DNA from: Chlorobium sp.
GTDB taxonomy: Bacteria; Bacteroidota; Chlorobiia; Chlorobiales; Chlorobiaceae
Assembly: GCA_005862225.1 (NCBI GenBank)
Contig: SZXV01000011.1
Span: 1-64,000 of the forward strand
Direction of reading: 5' to 3'
DNA length: 64,000 nt
Shown piece by piece: positions 26,489 through 35,203 of this stretch. The notes under the pieces were generated by a model. It was not told where the DNA came from. It saw only the letters and a list, made by a program, of their open reading frames with translations, and did no database searches. Made by a program: the position numbers and the translations under genes. Each line of letters opens with the position of its first letter. Position 1 is the first letter of the stretch.

Positions 26489-26691
26489 AGTCAACACAGG
26501 TTACGTAAGTTATAAAAGCTCATAATGCCCATCCATCTCTTCAGGAGAAGATGACAGGATTGGACCGATTTTATTTCAGAATTCAGGAAAAAGCCGGGAA
26601 GCCGGGTTTTACATTCGAGCGAGTGGCATAAGAAAGTTAATTTATAAAAAAAAATAACATAAATACAAAAAGTGCCCACTCAAAGCTCAAA

Positions 26692-27333
26692 TTATGCAAT
26701 CCCGTGAGCTTGTTTGTATGCCGCCCAGTTTTTTTTGAGCCAGAGAAACCCGCCAAAATCTTTCTGTAACAAAAACGGGTTGGTTATTCGCTCATGACCA
26801 ATTGTCGAGACCGGTGCGGTTCCATAATCATGTCCCGGATAGACGGTTGTCATGTCAGGTAACACCATAATTTTTTGATGAAGAGATGCGTATTCATCAA
26901 TCGCCTGCTCTTCAGTAGCAGTCCCCCCGACTTTCCCTGTAAAAAGGGTATCTCCGGTAAAAAGAGCATCTCCGACATAAAGAGAGATGGAGTCTTTGGT
27001 ATGCCCGGGAGTATAGAGAATACGCGCTTCGAGACCGCCAAGCGGAAACACTGCTCCATCAACCACATTGATACCAGTTACAGGGCAGCTCTCACCGTAA
27101 AGGAGGGGAACAAGACCGGTCATTTGCCTGATAGCCCCATTGCCATTGGTATGATCATCATGACCATGTGTTGAAAAGATATATCGGATGAAAAAACCTT
27201 CATCCGCAGCAAACCGAACAATCATACCTGGATTGAACGAGGCATCAATGACCAGAGCTTCCCTCGAAACCTCATCGGCCACAAGGTAACCGAAGTTCCT
27301 GTCACCGCCTGTACGAAACTGTTTGACCATCAT
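26692..27333 (-). CDS. Metallo-beta-lactamase-fold hydrolase (glyoxalase II/ETHE1-like)
   Basis: A 213-residue metallohydrolase. The metal motif STHGHDDHTNG (HxHxDH), TPGHTKDS, TGDTLFTGKVGG and VYPGHDYG supply the usual His and Asp ligands. Family members hydrolyse glutathione thioesters or oxidise persulfides (ETHE1/persulfide dioxygenase). GGAGG lies eight bases before ATG 27333. It is the last gene of the CsoR/CstR-like - TolC - RND operon. That setting favours a thiol or persulfide substrate, but the sequence alone does not decide it. Confidence 0.8.
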   Translation of the reverse strand: MMVKQFRTGGDRNFGYLVADEVSREALVIDASFNPGMIVRFAADEGFFIRYIFSTHGHDDHTNGNGAIRQMTGLVPLLYGESCPVTGINVVDGAVFPLGGLEARILYTPGHTKDSISLYVGDALFTGDTLFTGKVGGTATEEQAIDEYASLHQKIMVLPDMTTVYPGHDYGTAPVSTIGHERITNPFLLQKDFGGFLWLKKNWAAYKQAHGIA

Positions 27334-27347
27334 GATAATCGCCTCCT

Positions 27348-27656
27348 TCAGGCCGTTTTTTCAACATTCATAAGAAAAGCCCTGGCAGGAAAATCCTTGC
27401 CCTCCGAAACCGGATTTTTTTCCAGCTCAACCATCATGGCTTCAGCCTTGTCATCATCAAGAATGGCAAAACACAGCGATGAATAAGAGGCGGGCATCTC
27501 ATTGGTCGGCCACCAGGACTGCGTCTGCAATCCTTTGCTCTCACAGTTGCAACCCTTGATGGCAACATTGCTGAACAGGTGTACCTGATACTTCTTGAAC
27601 AGAGCACGCACTTTGGGGCGAGTCTCTTCATGTCCCATAATAGCAAGCAATTTCAT
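27348..27656 (-). CDS. Small PII-like/DUF3240-like protein with a CNC motif
   Basis: A 102-residue protein, MKLLAIMGHEETRPKVRALFKKYQVHLFSN, with a strand-helix-strand start and a late FAILDDDKAEAMMVEL segment as in small PII-like ferredoxin-fold proteins. A GCNCES motif in the middle could bind metal or react with sulfur. GAGGGGATT precedes ATG 27656. It sits between the RND pump (19 bases) and the hydrolase (14 bases). PII-like proteins often partner transporters, including RND metal pumps, so a regulatory role for the pump is inferred. Confidence 0.65.
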   Translation of the reverse strand: MKLLAIMGHEETRPKVRALFKKYQVHLFSNVAIKGCNCESKGLQTQSWWPTNEMPASYSSLCFAILDDDKAEAMMVELEKNPVSEGKDFPARAFLMNVEKTA

Positions 27657-27675
27657 ACAATCCCCTCTTGATCGG

Positions 27676-30600
27676 TTAGCTGGATTTCTTTTCAGCAATA
27701 TAATAGACAAGCGGCACAACGACGAGAGTCAGCATGGTCGAGAGAACTCCGCCCCAGATCAGCGAAATAGCCAGACCCTGAAAAATCGGATCAAAGAGCA
27801 TCACAATTGAGCCGATGACCACCGCACCTGATGTCAGAAGAATTGGACGTGTCCGAACAGCGGCAGACTCAATAACCGCCTGCTTCAGATCGACTCCTTC
27901 TGCCCTGCGAATCTGGATAAAATCAATGAGCAGCACCGAGTTTCTGACCATAATACCGGCAAGTGCAATCATGCCGATCATGCTTGTTGCCGTAAAGAAC
28001 GCTCCATGAAGCAGATGACCGGGAATAATACCCACGAGGCTCAGCGGAATGGCAATCATCATGATCAGAGGCGTCTTGAACGACTGAAACCATCCGATAA
28101 TCAGCAGATAAATAATGACCAGAACAACCGCAAAAGCAGTGCCAAGATCCCTGAAAACTTCAAAGGTAATCTGCCACTCACCATCCCATTTCATGGCCGG
28201 TTTATCATCTGACGCCGGGGTTGAGGTATAAAGCGGAGTGACAGAATATCCGCCCGGAAGCTTGAGCTTCTGAATCTGTTTATCCATATCAAGCATTGCA
28301 TAGACCGGACTTTCTGTTGCTCCGGCAACATCTGCCGTCACATAGACCACCCTGCGAAGATCCTTGCGATAGATGCTCTTCGCCTCAATTTTTTCCTCAA
28401 TGGAGACCAGCTCCGAAAGCGGAATCATCTCACCGGCACGCAATCGTGTTGTAAGGGCGCCCATACCCTGCGACTGCACAAAAATACCGGAAAGATCCTG
28501 TAATGAGGTTCTGTCCGCTCGGGGAAGTCGAACCTGAATTGTCACAGGATCGTGTTCCTTGTCTGTATGCAATAACCCGACGTCCATGCCCGCAATGGAG
28601 ATGCGCAGTGTCTGTGCAATCTGCTCGGGAGTAACTCCACGAAATGCTGCACGCTCTTTGTTGACCACAAGATTATAGACCTTCTGATCATCCTCGACCA
28701 GCCAGTCGACATCAACAACTCCGGGAGTTTTTTCAAAAACCTGTTTTACCTGCTTTGCAAGGGCAATCTGTTCAAATTGTGATGGCCCATAAATCTCTGC
28801 AACAAGAGTTGAGAGCACTGGAGGGCCGGGAGGTATCTCCACAATCTTTGCATTTCCATTATACCTTCGGGCTATCTGCTGAACACTTGCCCTCACTTTT
28901 TTGGCAATATCATGACTCTGTAAACTGCGTTCACCTTTAGGCACCAGGTTAACCTGAATATCGGCCATATTAGCCTTTTGGCGCAGATAATAGTGACGCA
29001 CGAGCCCGTTGAAATTGATCGGAGCATTGGTACCGACATAATATTCATAGCTGCTGACCTCCGGCACGGTTTTCAGCCACTTGGCCACCTCTTTAGCCAC
29101 CGTTGCCGTCTGCTCAAGCGGGGTGCCTTCAGGCATATCAATAATCACCTGAAACTCGTTCTTGTTGTCGAACGGCAGCATCTTCATCTGCACGGCCTTA
29201 ATCGGCACAAGAGCGATTGCACCAACAAGCATCAAACCGACGACACCAAAAGCAATCCATCGTTTCAGGCTGCTCTCGATGAAAGGAGAGAGGATGACGT
29301 TAAAAAGCTTGTAATAGCCTGTTTTGGTAATATCGTACTCTTCCTGATGACCATCTGTTTTCAGAAGACGGAAACAGAGCCAGGGGGTAGCAATCAGGGC
29401 AACAAGCAAGGAAAAAATCATGGCAAGTGACGCCCCAATCGGCATCGGGCTCATATAGGGCCCCATCAAGCCGGAAACAAACACCATCGGCAGCACTGCT
29501 GCAATAACGGTAAAGGTTGCAAGAATCGTCGGGTTTCCCACCTCATTGATCGCGGTAATTGCCGCCTGCAACTTCGGCTGTCGCTTCATGGCAAAGTGGC
29601 GGTGAATGTTCTCGGCAATAATAATCGAGTCATCAACAACAATTCCGGTAACAAAGATCAGCGCGAAAAGCGTCACCCTGTTCAATGAATAATCGAGCAG
29701 ATAATAGATAAGCAGCGTCAGGGCAAAGGTGATCGGCACCGAAGCGAGCACCACAAGAGCGCCTCGCCAACCAAGGAAAAAGCCCACAACTATCGTTACT
29801 GCCACGACGGCCATAAGCAGATGCTCAAGCAGGGTAAATACCTTTTCAGATGCAGTTGCGCCATAATTTCTTGTTTCGCTGACCGTTATACTGGCTGGAA
29901 TAACCGTCTGTCTGAGAGCAGCTACTCGTGCCATAACCTTGTCGGCAAGCACAGAGGCATCGCCGCCTTTCCGCTTGGCTACCGTCAACGTAACGGCTGG
30001 ATACTCTCCGGTGGGAGAGCCTTTTGGAGCAGCAGCAGCAAAGCCGAAAAAGTTGTAATTATTAACCTCTTCCGGGCCATCCGTAACCGTGGCAACATCA
30101 CGCAGATACACAGGTGATGCACCATACAGCCCGACAACGATATTGGCCACATCACTTGCCGTTTCAAGAAACTTGCCGGTACGAACAACAATATCCTGAT
30201 CGGTCTGCCTGAAGTCGCCGGAAGTCATCTGACTGTTGGTCATCTGGATCTGACGGGCGATCTGCAACGAGCTCACGTTAAACTGCCGGAGTTTTTGCTT
30301 GTCGAGCAGAATCCTGACCTGACGTTTCAAGCCACCCTTGAGTTCAACATCGCCGATATTAGCGGTTTTTTTCAACTCATCCGCAACAAGGGCTGCTGTT
30401 TGACGAAGCTGAAAAGCATCGTTCGTCTTGCTCCAGAAGGTGAGATTCAACACCGGAACATCGTCAATAGAGACCTTTTTCATCAGTGGAAACTGGACAC
30501 CCTGGGGCATCTTGTCCATATTTTTCATGAGGGTCGCCCAAAGCTTGACCATGCTTTTCTCGGCATCTTCACCGACTTTATAGCGGACAGTGACCAGTGC

Positions 30601-30879
30601 AACATCAGGCATGGATGTTGAATAGACATAATCCACTCCCGGAATTTCAGTGAGGGTCCGCTCAACCGGCCTGGCAACACGGGCTTCAACCTCCGACGGG
30701 GTGGCGCCGGGGTACGGAATATAGAGATCAACCATCGGCACCACAATCTGTGGCTCTTCTTCACGTGGCGTCATGAATGTGGCCATAACCCCCACCAACA
30801 GGGCTGCAACCATTAAAAGAGGAGTAATTTTGGAATTGATAAACTGTTTGGCAAGTTTACCCGCAATACCTTCGTTCAT
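27676..30879 (-). CDS. RND-family efflux transporter, inner-membrane pump
   Basis: A 1067-residue proton-driven RND pump with the AcrB/CzcA architecture: 12 membrane segments and two large periplasmic loops (about residues 35-335 and 565-880). GIVVDDSIIIAENIHRH in TM4 gives the DD proton-relay pair. VPIPY-type porter sequences (YIPYPGATPSEVEARVARPVERTL) match HAE/heavy-metal relatives. TolC is 31 bases upstream, but there is no membrane-fusion (adaptor) gene in the cluster, which is unusual. Substrate unknown; regulation by the CsoR/CstR-like protein is likely. Confidence 0.92.
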   Translation of the reverse strand: MNEGIAGKLAKQFINSKITPLLMVAALLVGVMATFMTPREEEPQIVVPMVDLYIPYPGATPSEVEARVARPVERTLTEIPGVDYVYSTSMPDVALVTVRYKVGEDAEKSMVKLWATLMKNMDKMPQGVQFPLMKKVSIDDVPVLNLTFWSKTNDAFQLRQTAALVADELKKTANIGDVELKGGLKRQVRILLDKQKLRQFNVSSLQIARQIQMTNSQMTSGDFRQTDQDIVVRTGKFLETASDVANIVVGLYGASPVYLRDVATVTDGPEEVNNYNFFGFAAAAPKGSPTGEYPAVTLTVAKRKGGDASVLADKVMARVAALRQTVIPASITVSETRNYGATASEKVFTLLEHLLMAVVAVTIVVGFFLGWRGALVVLASVPITFALTLLIYYLLDYSLNRVTLFALIFVTGIVVDDSIIIAENIHRHFAMKRQPKLQAAITAINEVGNPTILATFTVIAAVLPMVFVSGLMGPYMSPMPIGASLAMIFSLLVALIATPWLCFRLLKTDGHQEEYDITKTGYYKLFNVILSPFIESSLKRWIAFGVVGLMLVGAIALVPIKAVQMKMLPFDNKNEFQVIIDMPEGTPLEQTATVAKEVAKWLKTVPEVSSYEYYVGTNAPINFNGLVRHYYLRQKANMADIQVNLVPKGERSLQSHDIAKKVRASVQQIARRYNGNAKIVEIPPGPPVLSTLVAEIYGPSQFEQIALAKQVKQVFEKTPGVVDVDWLVEDDQKVYNLVVNKERAAFRGVTPEQIAQTLRISIAGMDVGLLHTDKEHDPVTIQVRLPRADRTSLQDLSGIFVQSQGMGALTTRLRAGEMIPLSELVSIEEKIEAKSIYRKDLRRVVYVTADVAGATESPVYAMLDMDKQIQKLKLPGGYSVTPLYTSTPASDDKPAMKWDGEWQITFEVFRDLGTAFAVVLVIIYLLIIGWFQSFKTPLIMMIAIPLSLVGIIPGHLLHGAFFTATSMIGMIALAGIMVRNSVLLIDFIQIRRAEGVDLKQAVIESAAVRTRPILLTSGAVVIGSIVMLFDPIFQGLAISLIWGGVLSTMLTLVVVPLVYYIAEKKSS

Positions 30880-30910
30880 TGGAACAATCCTCGTGAGTTA
30901 ATGAAATCCG

Positions 30911-32236
30911 TCAATTACCCCTGTAGTATTCAAGTTCGCTTCTCGACACACAATAATCATAGATGGCCTGATTGAGCCTCATTTTCGCATAGGTGCAGGC
31001 CTGCTCTCTCATCAACAGCTCAAAGGTCATTGCCATGCCTGTTTTATACTGCCTGCCGATATAGTCAAGACTTACTTTAGCTCCTTCCAGGGATTTTGAT
31101 GCAACAGCAATTCTGGCTTGAGCAGTTTTCAGCGACCTGTACGACCTGTTGATCTCGGCAGTACTGTTCCTTTTAGCCGCTTCATAACTGTAAAGCGCCT
31201 CAAGTTGCTGAGCTTTTGCCTCCTGAAGACGACCTGCCGTTGCCATACCATCAAAAATATTCCACTGCATATTCAAGCCAAGCGCCCAGCTTGAGCCCCC
31301 GCTGAAAATATTATTACTGTGCAGGTTGGTCTGCATAAAGGCGTTGAGGCGGGGAAGCTTTGACGCATTGATCATTTCCGACTGGTATGACGCAACCTGC
31401 CTGAAGAGTTCAAGTGCCTTGAGATCCGCCCTGTTGTCAGAAACCGTGATTTTATCCTCGTCAGAAAAAACAGAGTCAACAGCCAACTCACCAGTCGGAA
31501 CAATGGTTACTCCGGAATCAAGGTTCAGCATCACCTTGAGAGCATCGGTGGCATTTTTGATCTCATCCTGCAACAACAGCCTCTGCTCCTGAAGCTCGGC
31601 AAGTCTTACCTCATTTGAGAGTTTGTCCGATTTGGTCAACAACCCCGCATTATAGCCTCTGGCTGCTTCGGCACAATACTCCTGCATGGTCATTATGGAC
31701 TGTTCAACTGCTTCAATATTTTTCCGGGCAAGAAGAAATCCGTAATAAACCTTGCTGACCTGCAATCCAATAGTCTCTTCGGTTCTTGCAACCATGTATT
31801 CCTGGCCTTTTTTTGCCGTTAATGCCATAGTCCTGCCTGTTGCGGCATCTGCATTGAAGAGTGGCTGCATGACCTGGAGAGAGGTATTGAAATCGTTGAT
31901 GATATCAGCATTATTGAGTTTTTCAGGCATAAAATCAGCCTGCTCTATCGTGTTCTGCTGAAGTTTGAAGACCAGCGCCGCTCCAGGGTCATTGGTCACG
32001 ACCAGCGTCTCCGACAGTGTGACTTTCGGGAGATATGACTGACGTGTCTGAACAACCCTTGCCCCTGCCTGCTCGACCCGGCTGCGGGCAGTTTTAACGG
32101 CATAATTATTTTCACGTGCAATTTTTATTGCCTCTGAAAGTGAAAGCCTCATCGTAGTCCCACCAGCTTTTGCCTGTATCGGACAAACCAGAGCAACAAC
32201 AAGAAAACAACTGCTCAACACCTTGTATAACGTCAT
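30911..32236 (-). CDS. TolC-family outer-membrane efflux protein
   Basis: A 441-residue outer-membrane factor with an N-terminal signal peptide (KVLSSCFLVVALVCPIQAKAGG). Two halves each carry long helices: LSLSEAIKIARENNYAVKTARSRVEQAGARVVQTR near the start and ALYSYEAAKRNSTAEINRSYRSLKTAQARIAVA later. Both are typical of TolC/CusC proteins. It forms the outer channel for the RND pump next to it. Seven bases separate it from the regulator upstream. Confidence 0.88.
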   Translation of the reverse strand: MTLYKVLSSCFLVVALVCPIQAKAGGTTMRLSLSEAIKIARENNYAVKTARSRVEQAGARVVQTRQSYLPKVTLSETLVVTNDPGAALVFKLQQNTIEQADFMPEKLNNADIINDFNTSLQVMQPLFNADAATGRTMALTAKKGQEYMVARTEETIGLQVSKVYYGFLLARKNIEAVEQSIMTMQEYCAEAARGYNAGLLTKSDKLSNEVRLAELQEQRLLLQDEIKNATDALKVMLNLDSGVTIVPTGELAVDSVFSDEDKITVSDNRADLKALELFRQVASYQSEMINASKLPRLNAFMQTNLHSNNIFSGGSSWALGLNMQWNIFDGMATAGRLQEAKAQQLEALYSYEAAKRNSTAEINRSYRSLKTAQARIAVASKSLEGAKVSLDYIGRQYKTGMAMTFELLMREQACTYAKMRLNQAIYDYCVSRSELEYYRGN

Positions 32237-32243
32237 TGTGTCC

Positions 32244-32495
32244 TTACTGTTTTGAGATCAGTTTTAAAATTTTTTCCATACTTTTTGAATCATCAAGACT
32301 GACACATTCCTTGAGGTTACGATGAAGTACCAGCGAAAAAGTGTTGTCAAGGGCAGCCTTGACCGCCTGGAACTGCGTAATAATCTGGGTGCACTCCTCT
32401 TCCCTCTCAATCATCCTTATCAGCCCCTCAACCTGACCCCCGACCTTTTTCAGCCTGAGAATCACATCATTCACAGAACTTTTCGATTCAACCAT
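32244..32495 (-). CDS. CsoR-family regulator with CstR-like ligand set
   Basis: An 83-residue all-helical repressor (DUF156/CsoR family): DVILRLKKVGGQVEGLIRMIEREEECTQIITQ. Copper-sensing CsoR uses Cys-His-Cys with His four residues before the second Cys. Here the Cys are C35 and C64, and position 60 is Asn (HRNLKEC). The persulfide sensor CstR has the same Cys/Asn/Cys arrangement. I therefore favour a reactive-sulfur sensor over a copper sensor; this is inference from residues. It heads the operon and a palindrome lies at its promoter. Confidence 0.82.
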   Translation of the reverse strand: MVESKSSVNDVILRLKKVGGQVEGLIRMIEREEECTQIITQFQAVKAALDNTFSLVLHRNLKECVSLDDSKSMEKILKLISKQ

Positions 32496-32524
32496 AGCAA
32501 TTCGAAATAAGAGATTTGCGAAAA

Positions 32525-32547
32525 ATACCTATACCCCGTATAGGTAT
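32525..32547 (-). promoter_or_regulatory. Operator palindrome for the CsoR/CstR-like regulator
   Basis: ATACCTATAC, spacer CCC, GTATAGGTAT: a perfect 10-base inverted repeat with a GC-rich centre. CsoR/CstR operators are AT-flanked with a run of C/G in the middle, as here. It lies 30 bases upstream of the regulator start and directly downstream of the predicted -10. Confidence 0.8.
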
Positions 32548-32575
32548 ATAATATAAAAAAAACAATCCCCGTCAA
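32548..32575 (-). promoter_or_regulatory. Promoter of the RND efflux operon
   Basis: On the minus strand TTGACG (32570-32575) and TATTAT (32548-32553) are 16 bases apart. The operator begins at the next base, so a bound repressor would occlude the transcription start. Confidence 0.65.
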
Positions 32576-32621
32576 ACGATTTTTTCGCTTAAAGGGGAAA
32601 TATTGCTTCAAGAACAGAAAA

Positions 32622-33251
32622 TTATTTTTGCCCGCCCTCAACGGCAAGTTCCGGCGCTGCAATGCAACAGATATCTGACTGCACCTTGCACAGCATGCTT
32701 TCAGTTGCCTGCTGCATGATCTGTGACATGATCGTTTCTGTCATAAACTTGAGTATACCTTCCGGCATGAGGTTCAGAGGAAAAGAGAGCTCAAAATCAA
32801 GACAGATATCGGTATCAAAGTAAACAGAGGTTTTGTCGTCATGTTGATGGAGCAGGCATATCTCCGAGCTGGCCTTTCCGACAAAGGTATGAGGAGACAA
32901 TTTCTCAAATTCAGGATAGTCATGAACCGCTTCCCAGCGAATCCGTTTCCCTTTGCCATTATAGGGTGCCTTGTTTTTTACGCGAGCCTCGGCAAATGCC
33001 TTGCCATAGCTGTCATCAAGCGAAAAATATTCTTCATGCTGGCGAACAAAGAAAACTGCGGTGATCGGATTCTTTCGCGGATCGTCAACCTGAAAAATCC
33101 ACTGAAAAATATCACGATCCATCAAATACTTGACGTTGCTGCAATATGGATTACACTTGATCAGTTTTTCATGATTTGCAAAATAGATCCCCGATTCATG
33201 AAAACATGAATCAAGAATAATATGAGCCTTGCTTTTACCAACGACTTCCAT
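32622..33251 (-). CDS. Uncharacterised SRPBCC/DUF1997-like protein
   Basis: A 209-residue soluble protein. It begins VGKSKAHIILDSCFHESGIYFANHEKLIKCNPYCSNVKYLMDRDIFQWIF, and a long beta-rich middle follows. C-terminal LSFPLNLMPEGILKFMTETIMSQIMQQATESML is a long helix. This order (strand, helix pair, curved sheet, long C-terminal helix) fits the START/SRPBCC fold, and DUF1997 proteins of phototrophs look similar. If correct it would bind a hydrophobic ligand such as a lipid or pigment. Function not known; assignment is fold-level guesswork. Confidence 0.5.
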   Translation of the reverse strand: MEVVGKSKAHIILDSCFHESGIYFANHEKLIKCNPYCSNVKYLMDRDIFQWIFQVDDPRKNPITAVFFVRQHEEYFSLDDSYGKAFAEARVKNKAPYNGKGKRIRWEAVHDYPEFEKLSPHTFVGKASSEICLLHQHDDKTSVYFDTDICLDFELSFPLNLMPEGILKFMTETIMSQIMQQATESMLCKVQSDICCIAAPELAVEGGQK

Positions 33252-33329
33252 GATGTATAAAATAATTATGAACCTGTAGAATAAGCTTTTGAAATTCTCT
33301 GAACACCTGATGATGACAGAGAGTTCCTC

Positions 33330-33590
33330 TTAATTCTCATCTGCCCACTTTCCATTGTCTTCATGCTTTTGTGATGACATGAGATGTTCCAGATTTTCAG
33401 CGACAGTATCGACAACCTTGTCGGCCACCTTCCCTGCCACAATGCCGCCAATACCTGCAAGAATAATTCTTGGCACACCTCGAACAAAGAACGGTATCCC
33501 AAGTGGCGACAACAGAAATGCTCCACCGGCAATTGTGGCAGCAGGGCGAACCAGGCCTTCCGGTGAAATAATTTTTTGATTACCAAACAC
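33330..33590 (-). CDS. Small Gly-rich membrane protein A
   Basis: An 86-residue protein starting at GTG 33590 (GAGG upstream). Residues 18-60 are a glycine-rich hydrophobic hairpin: AGGAFLLSPLGIPFFVRGVPRIILAGIGGIVAGKVADKVVD. A short charged tail follows. It shares GGA.(I/L)LSPLG(I/M)PF with the small protein at 35204-35407, so the two are paralogues. No known family. The position beside photosynthesis-linked genes suggests a chlorosome or membrane-associated role, but there is no direct evidence. Confidence 0.6.
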   Translation of the reverse strand: MFGNQKIISPEGLVRPAATIAGGAFLLSPLGIPFFVRGVPRIILAGIGGIVAGKVADKVVDTVAENLEHLMSSQKHEDNGKWADEN

Positions 33591-33641
33591 AGTTGCCTCG
33601 CTGTTTATATCATTAGTAATAGCATAACGACAACATTCACC

Positions 33642-34004
33642 CTATTTTTTCGGCTTCGTTCCCTCGGCTAATTTACTGAGTGAGCTAGAGATCATCCCAA
33701 GTATAATCTCTGCAATCTTTAATTGCGATGCGCTGATGTCACTCAATGACTGACAAAGAACTTTGAAGGCTTCAACTGTATCAACGGGCCCGGACTGAGC
33801 AGTTTCAGCAACTTTCGCCTGAACAAACGGAGATTTAGGCAACCCTGCGCTCACGGAAGTGGGGCGTACTTCTGACTTCACAGCACTTTCCTGAGATGGT
33901 GCTGCAACTGTTTTTTGGGGTTGCGTCACTGTTTCTGGACTGGAGGAAATTTCACGTTTTCTGAACGCAGAAAAAAAACCTCGTTTTTTTTCATCTTTTG
34001 CCAT
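33642..34004 (-). CDS. Uncharacterised small protein, C-terminal helix
   Basis: A 120-residue protein with a basic N-terminus (MAKDEKKRGFFSAFRKRE), a Ser/Pro/Thr-rich flexible middle (residues 20-75), and an amphipathic helix at the end (FKVLCQSLSDISASQLKIAEIILGMISSSLSKLAEGTKPKK). The last part faintly resembles the LxxLAxLQ-type helices and PKK ending of small chlorosome envelope proteins such as CsmB, but I would not name it so. It lies 51 bases upstream of the Gly-rich protein. Confidence 0.55.
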   Translation of the reverse strand: MAKDEKKRGFFSAFRKREISSSPETVTQPQKTVAAPSQESAVKSEVRPTSVSAGLPKSPFVQAKVAETAQSGPVDTVEAFKVLCQSLSDISASQLKIAEIILGMISSSLSKLAEGTKPKK

Positions 34005-34202
34005 AATCGTTATGTAATGTAAATGTTTAAGATATCCTTAGCCCGGAGGGGCCACCAAAGCACTGAATTTTCATTATTTCATGCTAATGTAAACAAAAAG
34101 AGTGGCTCCGGGAGACTATCAGGCATGAAAAAAAACTTTTAAAGCAAAGAGAATTTCGTGATATTTAACTGTCAATAGTCAAAACAGATATCTTCTTCAA
34201 GA

Positions 34203-34376
34203 ATGCCACAAATGACTCAGTATACCACAGTATTTGCGCCTGTGCTTTTTTTCTGCGCCGGAATTGCTATTGTTATGTTGCTTAACAAATTTATCGGGAA
34301 AAACTCTGCAAAAAAAAATAAGAGCGGGACTATGAACATCGCCTGCCATTTGCATACTGAAAAATCAACGCAGTAA
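34203..34376 (+). CDS. Possible 57-residue single-span membrane protein
   Basis: ATG 34203 opens a 57-codon frame: MPQMTQYTTV, then the hydrophobic span FAPVLFFCAGIAIVMLLNKFIG, then a basic KNSAKKNKSG stretch and TAA 34374-34376. The span plus positive inside tail looks like a real small membrane protein, but no clear ribosome binding site precedes it. The N-terminus resembles NuoA-like sequence only loosely. It converges with the flavodoxin gene three bases away. Confidence 0.4.
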   Translation: MPQMTQYTTVFAPVLFFCAGIAIVMLLNKFIGKNSAKKNKSGTMNIACHLHTEKSTQ

Positions 34377-34379
34377 CCG

Positions 34380-35003
34380 TCAAGTTCCTCCAAGATTATC
34401 CCTTGCTTCTACAAGTACAGCAAGGGTTATCTCCTGATATCCCATCTGTTCCGCATACTCTTCGGCCATTGTCCGGAACTTTCCCTGCATAAAAGCGGGC
34501 ATAGACTGAAACCACTCCTGGGCCTCAACAGTCCATTTCGCCGAGAGCACTTTTGATTTCGGAGGCTTGTGGTACTGAAACAGAAGATCCTCCACAAAAG
34601 AGTCGACCGAACCATCGACCAAAGCCGCTGGTGCAAAAATCTTCTCAACAAGAATTTTGTTCCGTATTAAATGCATTTTCAACTGCGGCAAATAAAGCAA
34701 TGCTGCTACAGGTTCCGAGCTTCCACAGTTCAGAAACAGCGCAATTTTTTTCCTCTTCAGGCATGTTTTCAGATTACCCTGAATCAACGAACCCAAAAGC
34801 TGAGAGGCAACGACAAAATAATAAACAGGGGCACCAAGAATAACAAGATCAAAGTCCTTCACAAAGCTGTAGTCCGCCGCAGCTTTGCATTTTGCTTTTT
34901 CGACATAAAAGCCGGATTCAGCAAGACTCAGACCGATGGAGTCAATAATAGCTTCAGTAGAACCATTTGAAGTCCTGCTGTCGTATAAAATAACCGCCTT
35001 CAT
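34380..35003 (-). CDS. Flavodoxin fused to a PCP_red domain
   Basis: A 207-residue protein of two domains. Residues 1-145 are a flavodoxin: AVILYDSRTSNGSTEAIIDSI (FMN phosphate loop, S/T-rich) and DLVILGAPVYYF. Residues about 152-205 read WTVEAQEWFQSMPAFMQGKFRTMAEEYAEQMG and EITLAVLVEARD. They match the PCP_red domain, known as the C-terminal domain of BchB/ChlB in dark-operative protochlorophyllide reductase. BchB itself is not here. The fusion suggests electron delivery to, or sensing of, a (bacterio)chlorophyll intermediate; the bchU locus lies 4 kb away. Function is inferred. Confidence 0.8.
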   Translation of the reverse strand: MKAVILYDSRTSNGSTEAIIDSIGLSLAESGFYVEKAKCKAAADYSFVKDFDLVILGAPVYYFVVASQLLGSLIQGNLKTCLKRKKIALFLNCGSSEPVAALLYLPQLKMHLIRNKILVEKIFAPAALVDGSVDSFVEDLLFQYHKPPKSKVLSAKWTVEAQEWFQSMPAFMQGKFRTMAEEYAEQMGYQEITLAVLVEARDNLGGT

Positions 35004-35203
35004 ATCAACGCTTTTAACAATTAATGAACGATAGAAGCTTCAGCAAAACAGATAACGTTAAAACTTTGGCTACCTGAACTGCCTGAAGCTAAAAAGAAAA
35101 CTCCTTAATGATCTCGTTTTTCTCAGTCATGTATATTTACCTGAAACATCATTGCTCTACTGCTGTAAAAAAGTCATCTGACTCAAAAGCAACATGACAC
35201 AAA

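Noticed and set aside
32244-32495. Copper-sensing CsoR
   Set aside because: The copper-ligand His is replaced by Asn, as in CstR; CsoR family kept, copper role not.
34203-34376. NuoA homologue
   Set aside because: The N-terminal resemblance is loose and the conserved YECG-type region is missing.
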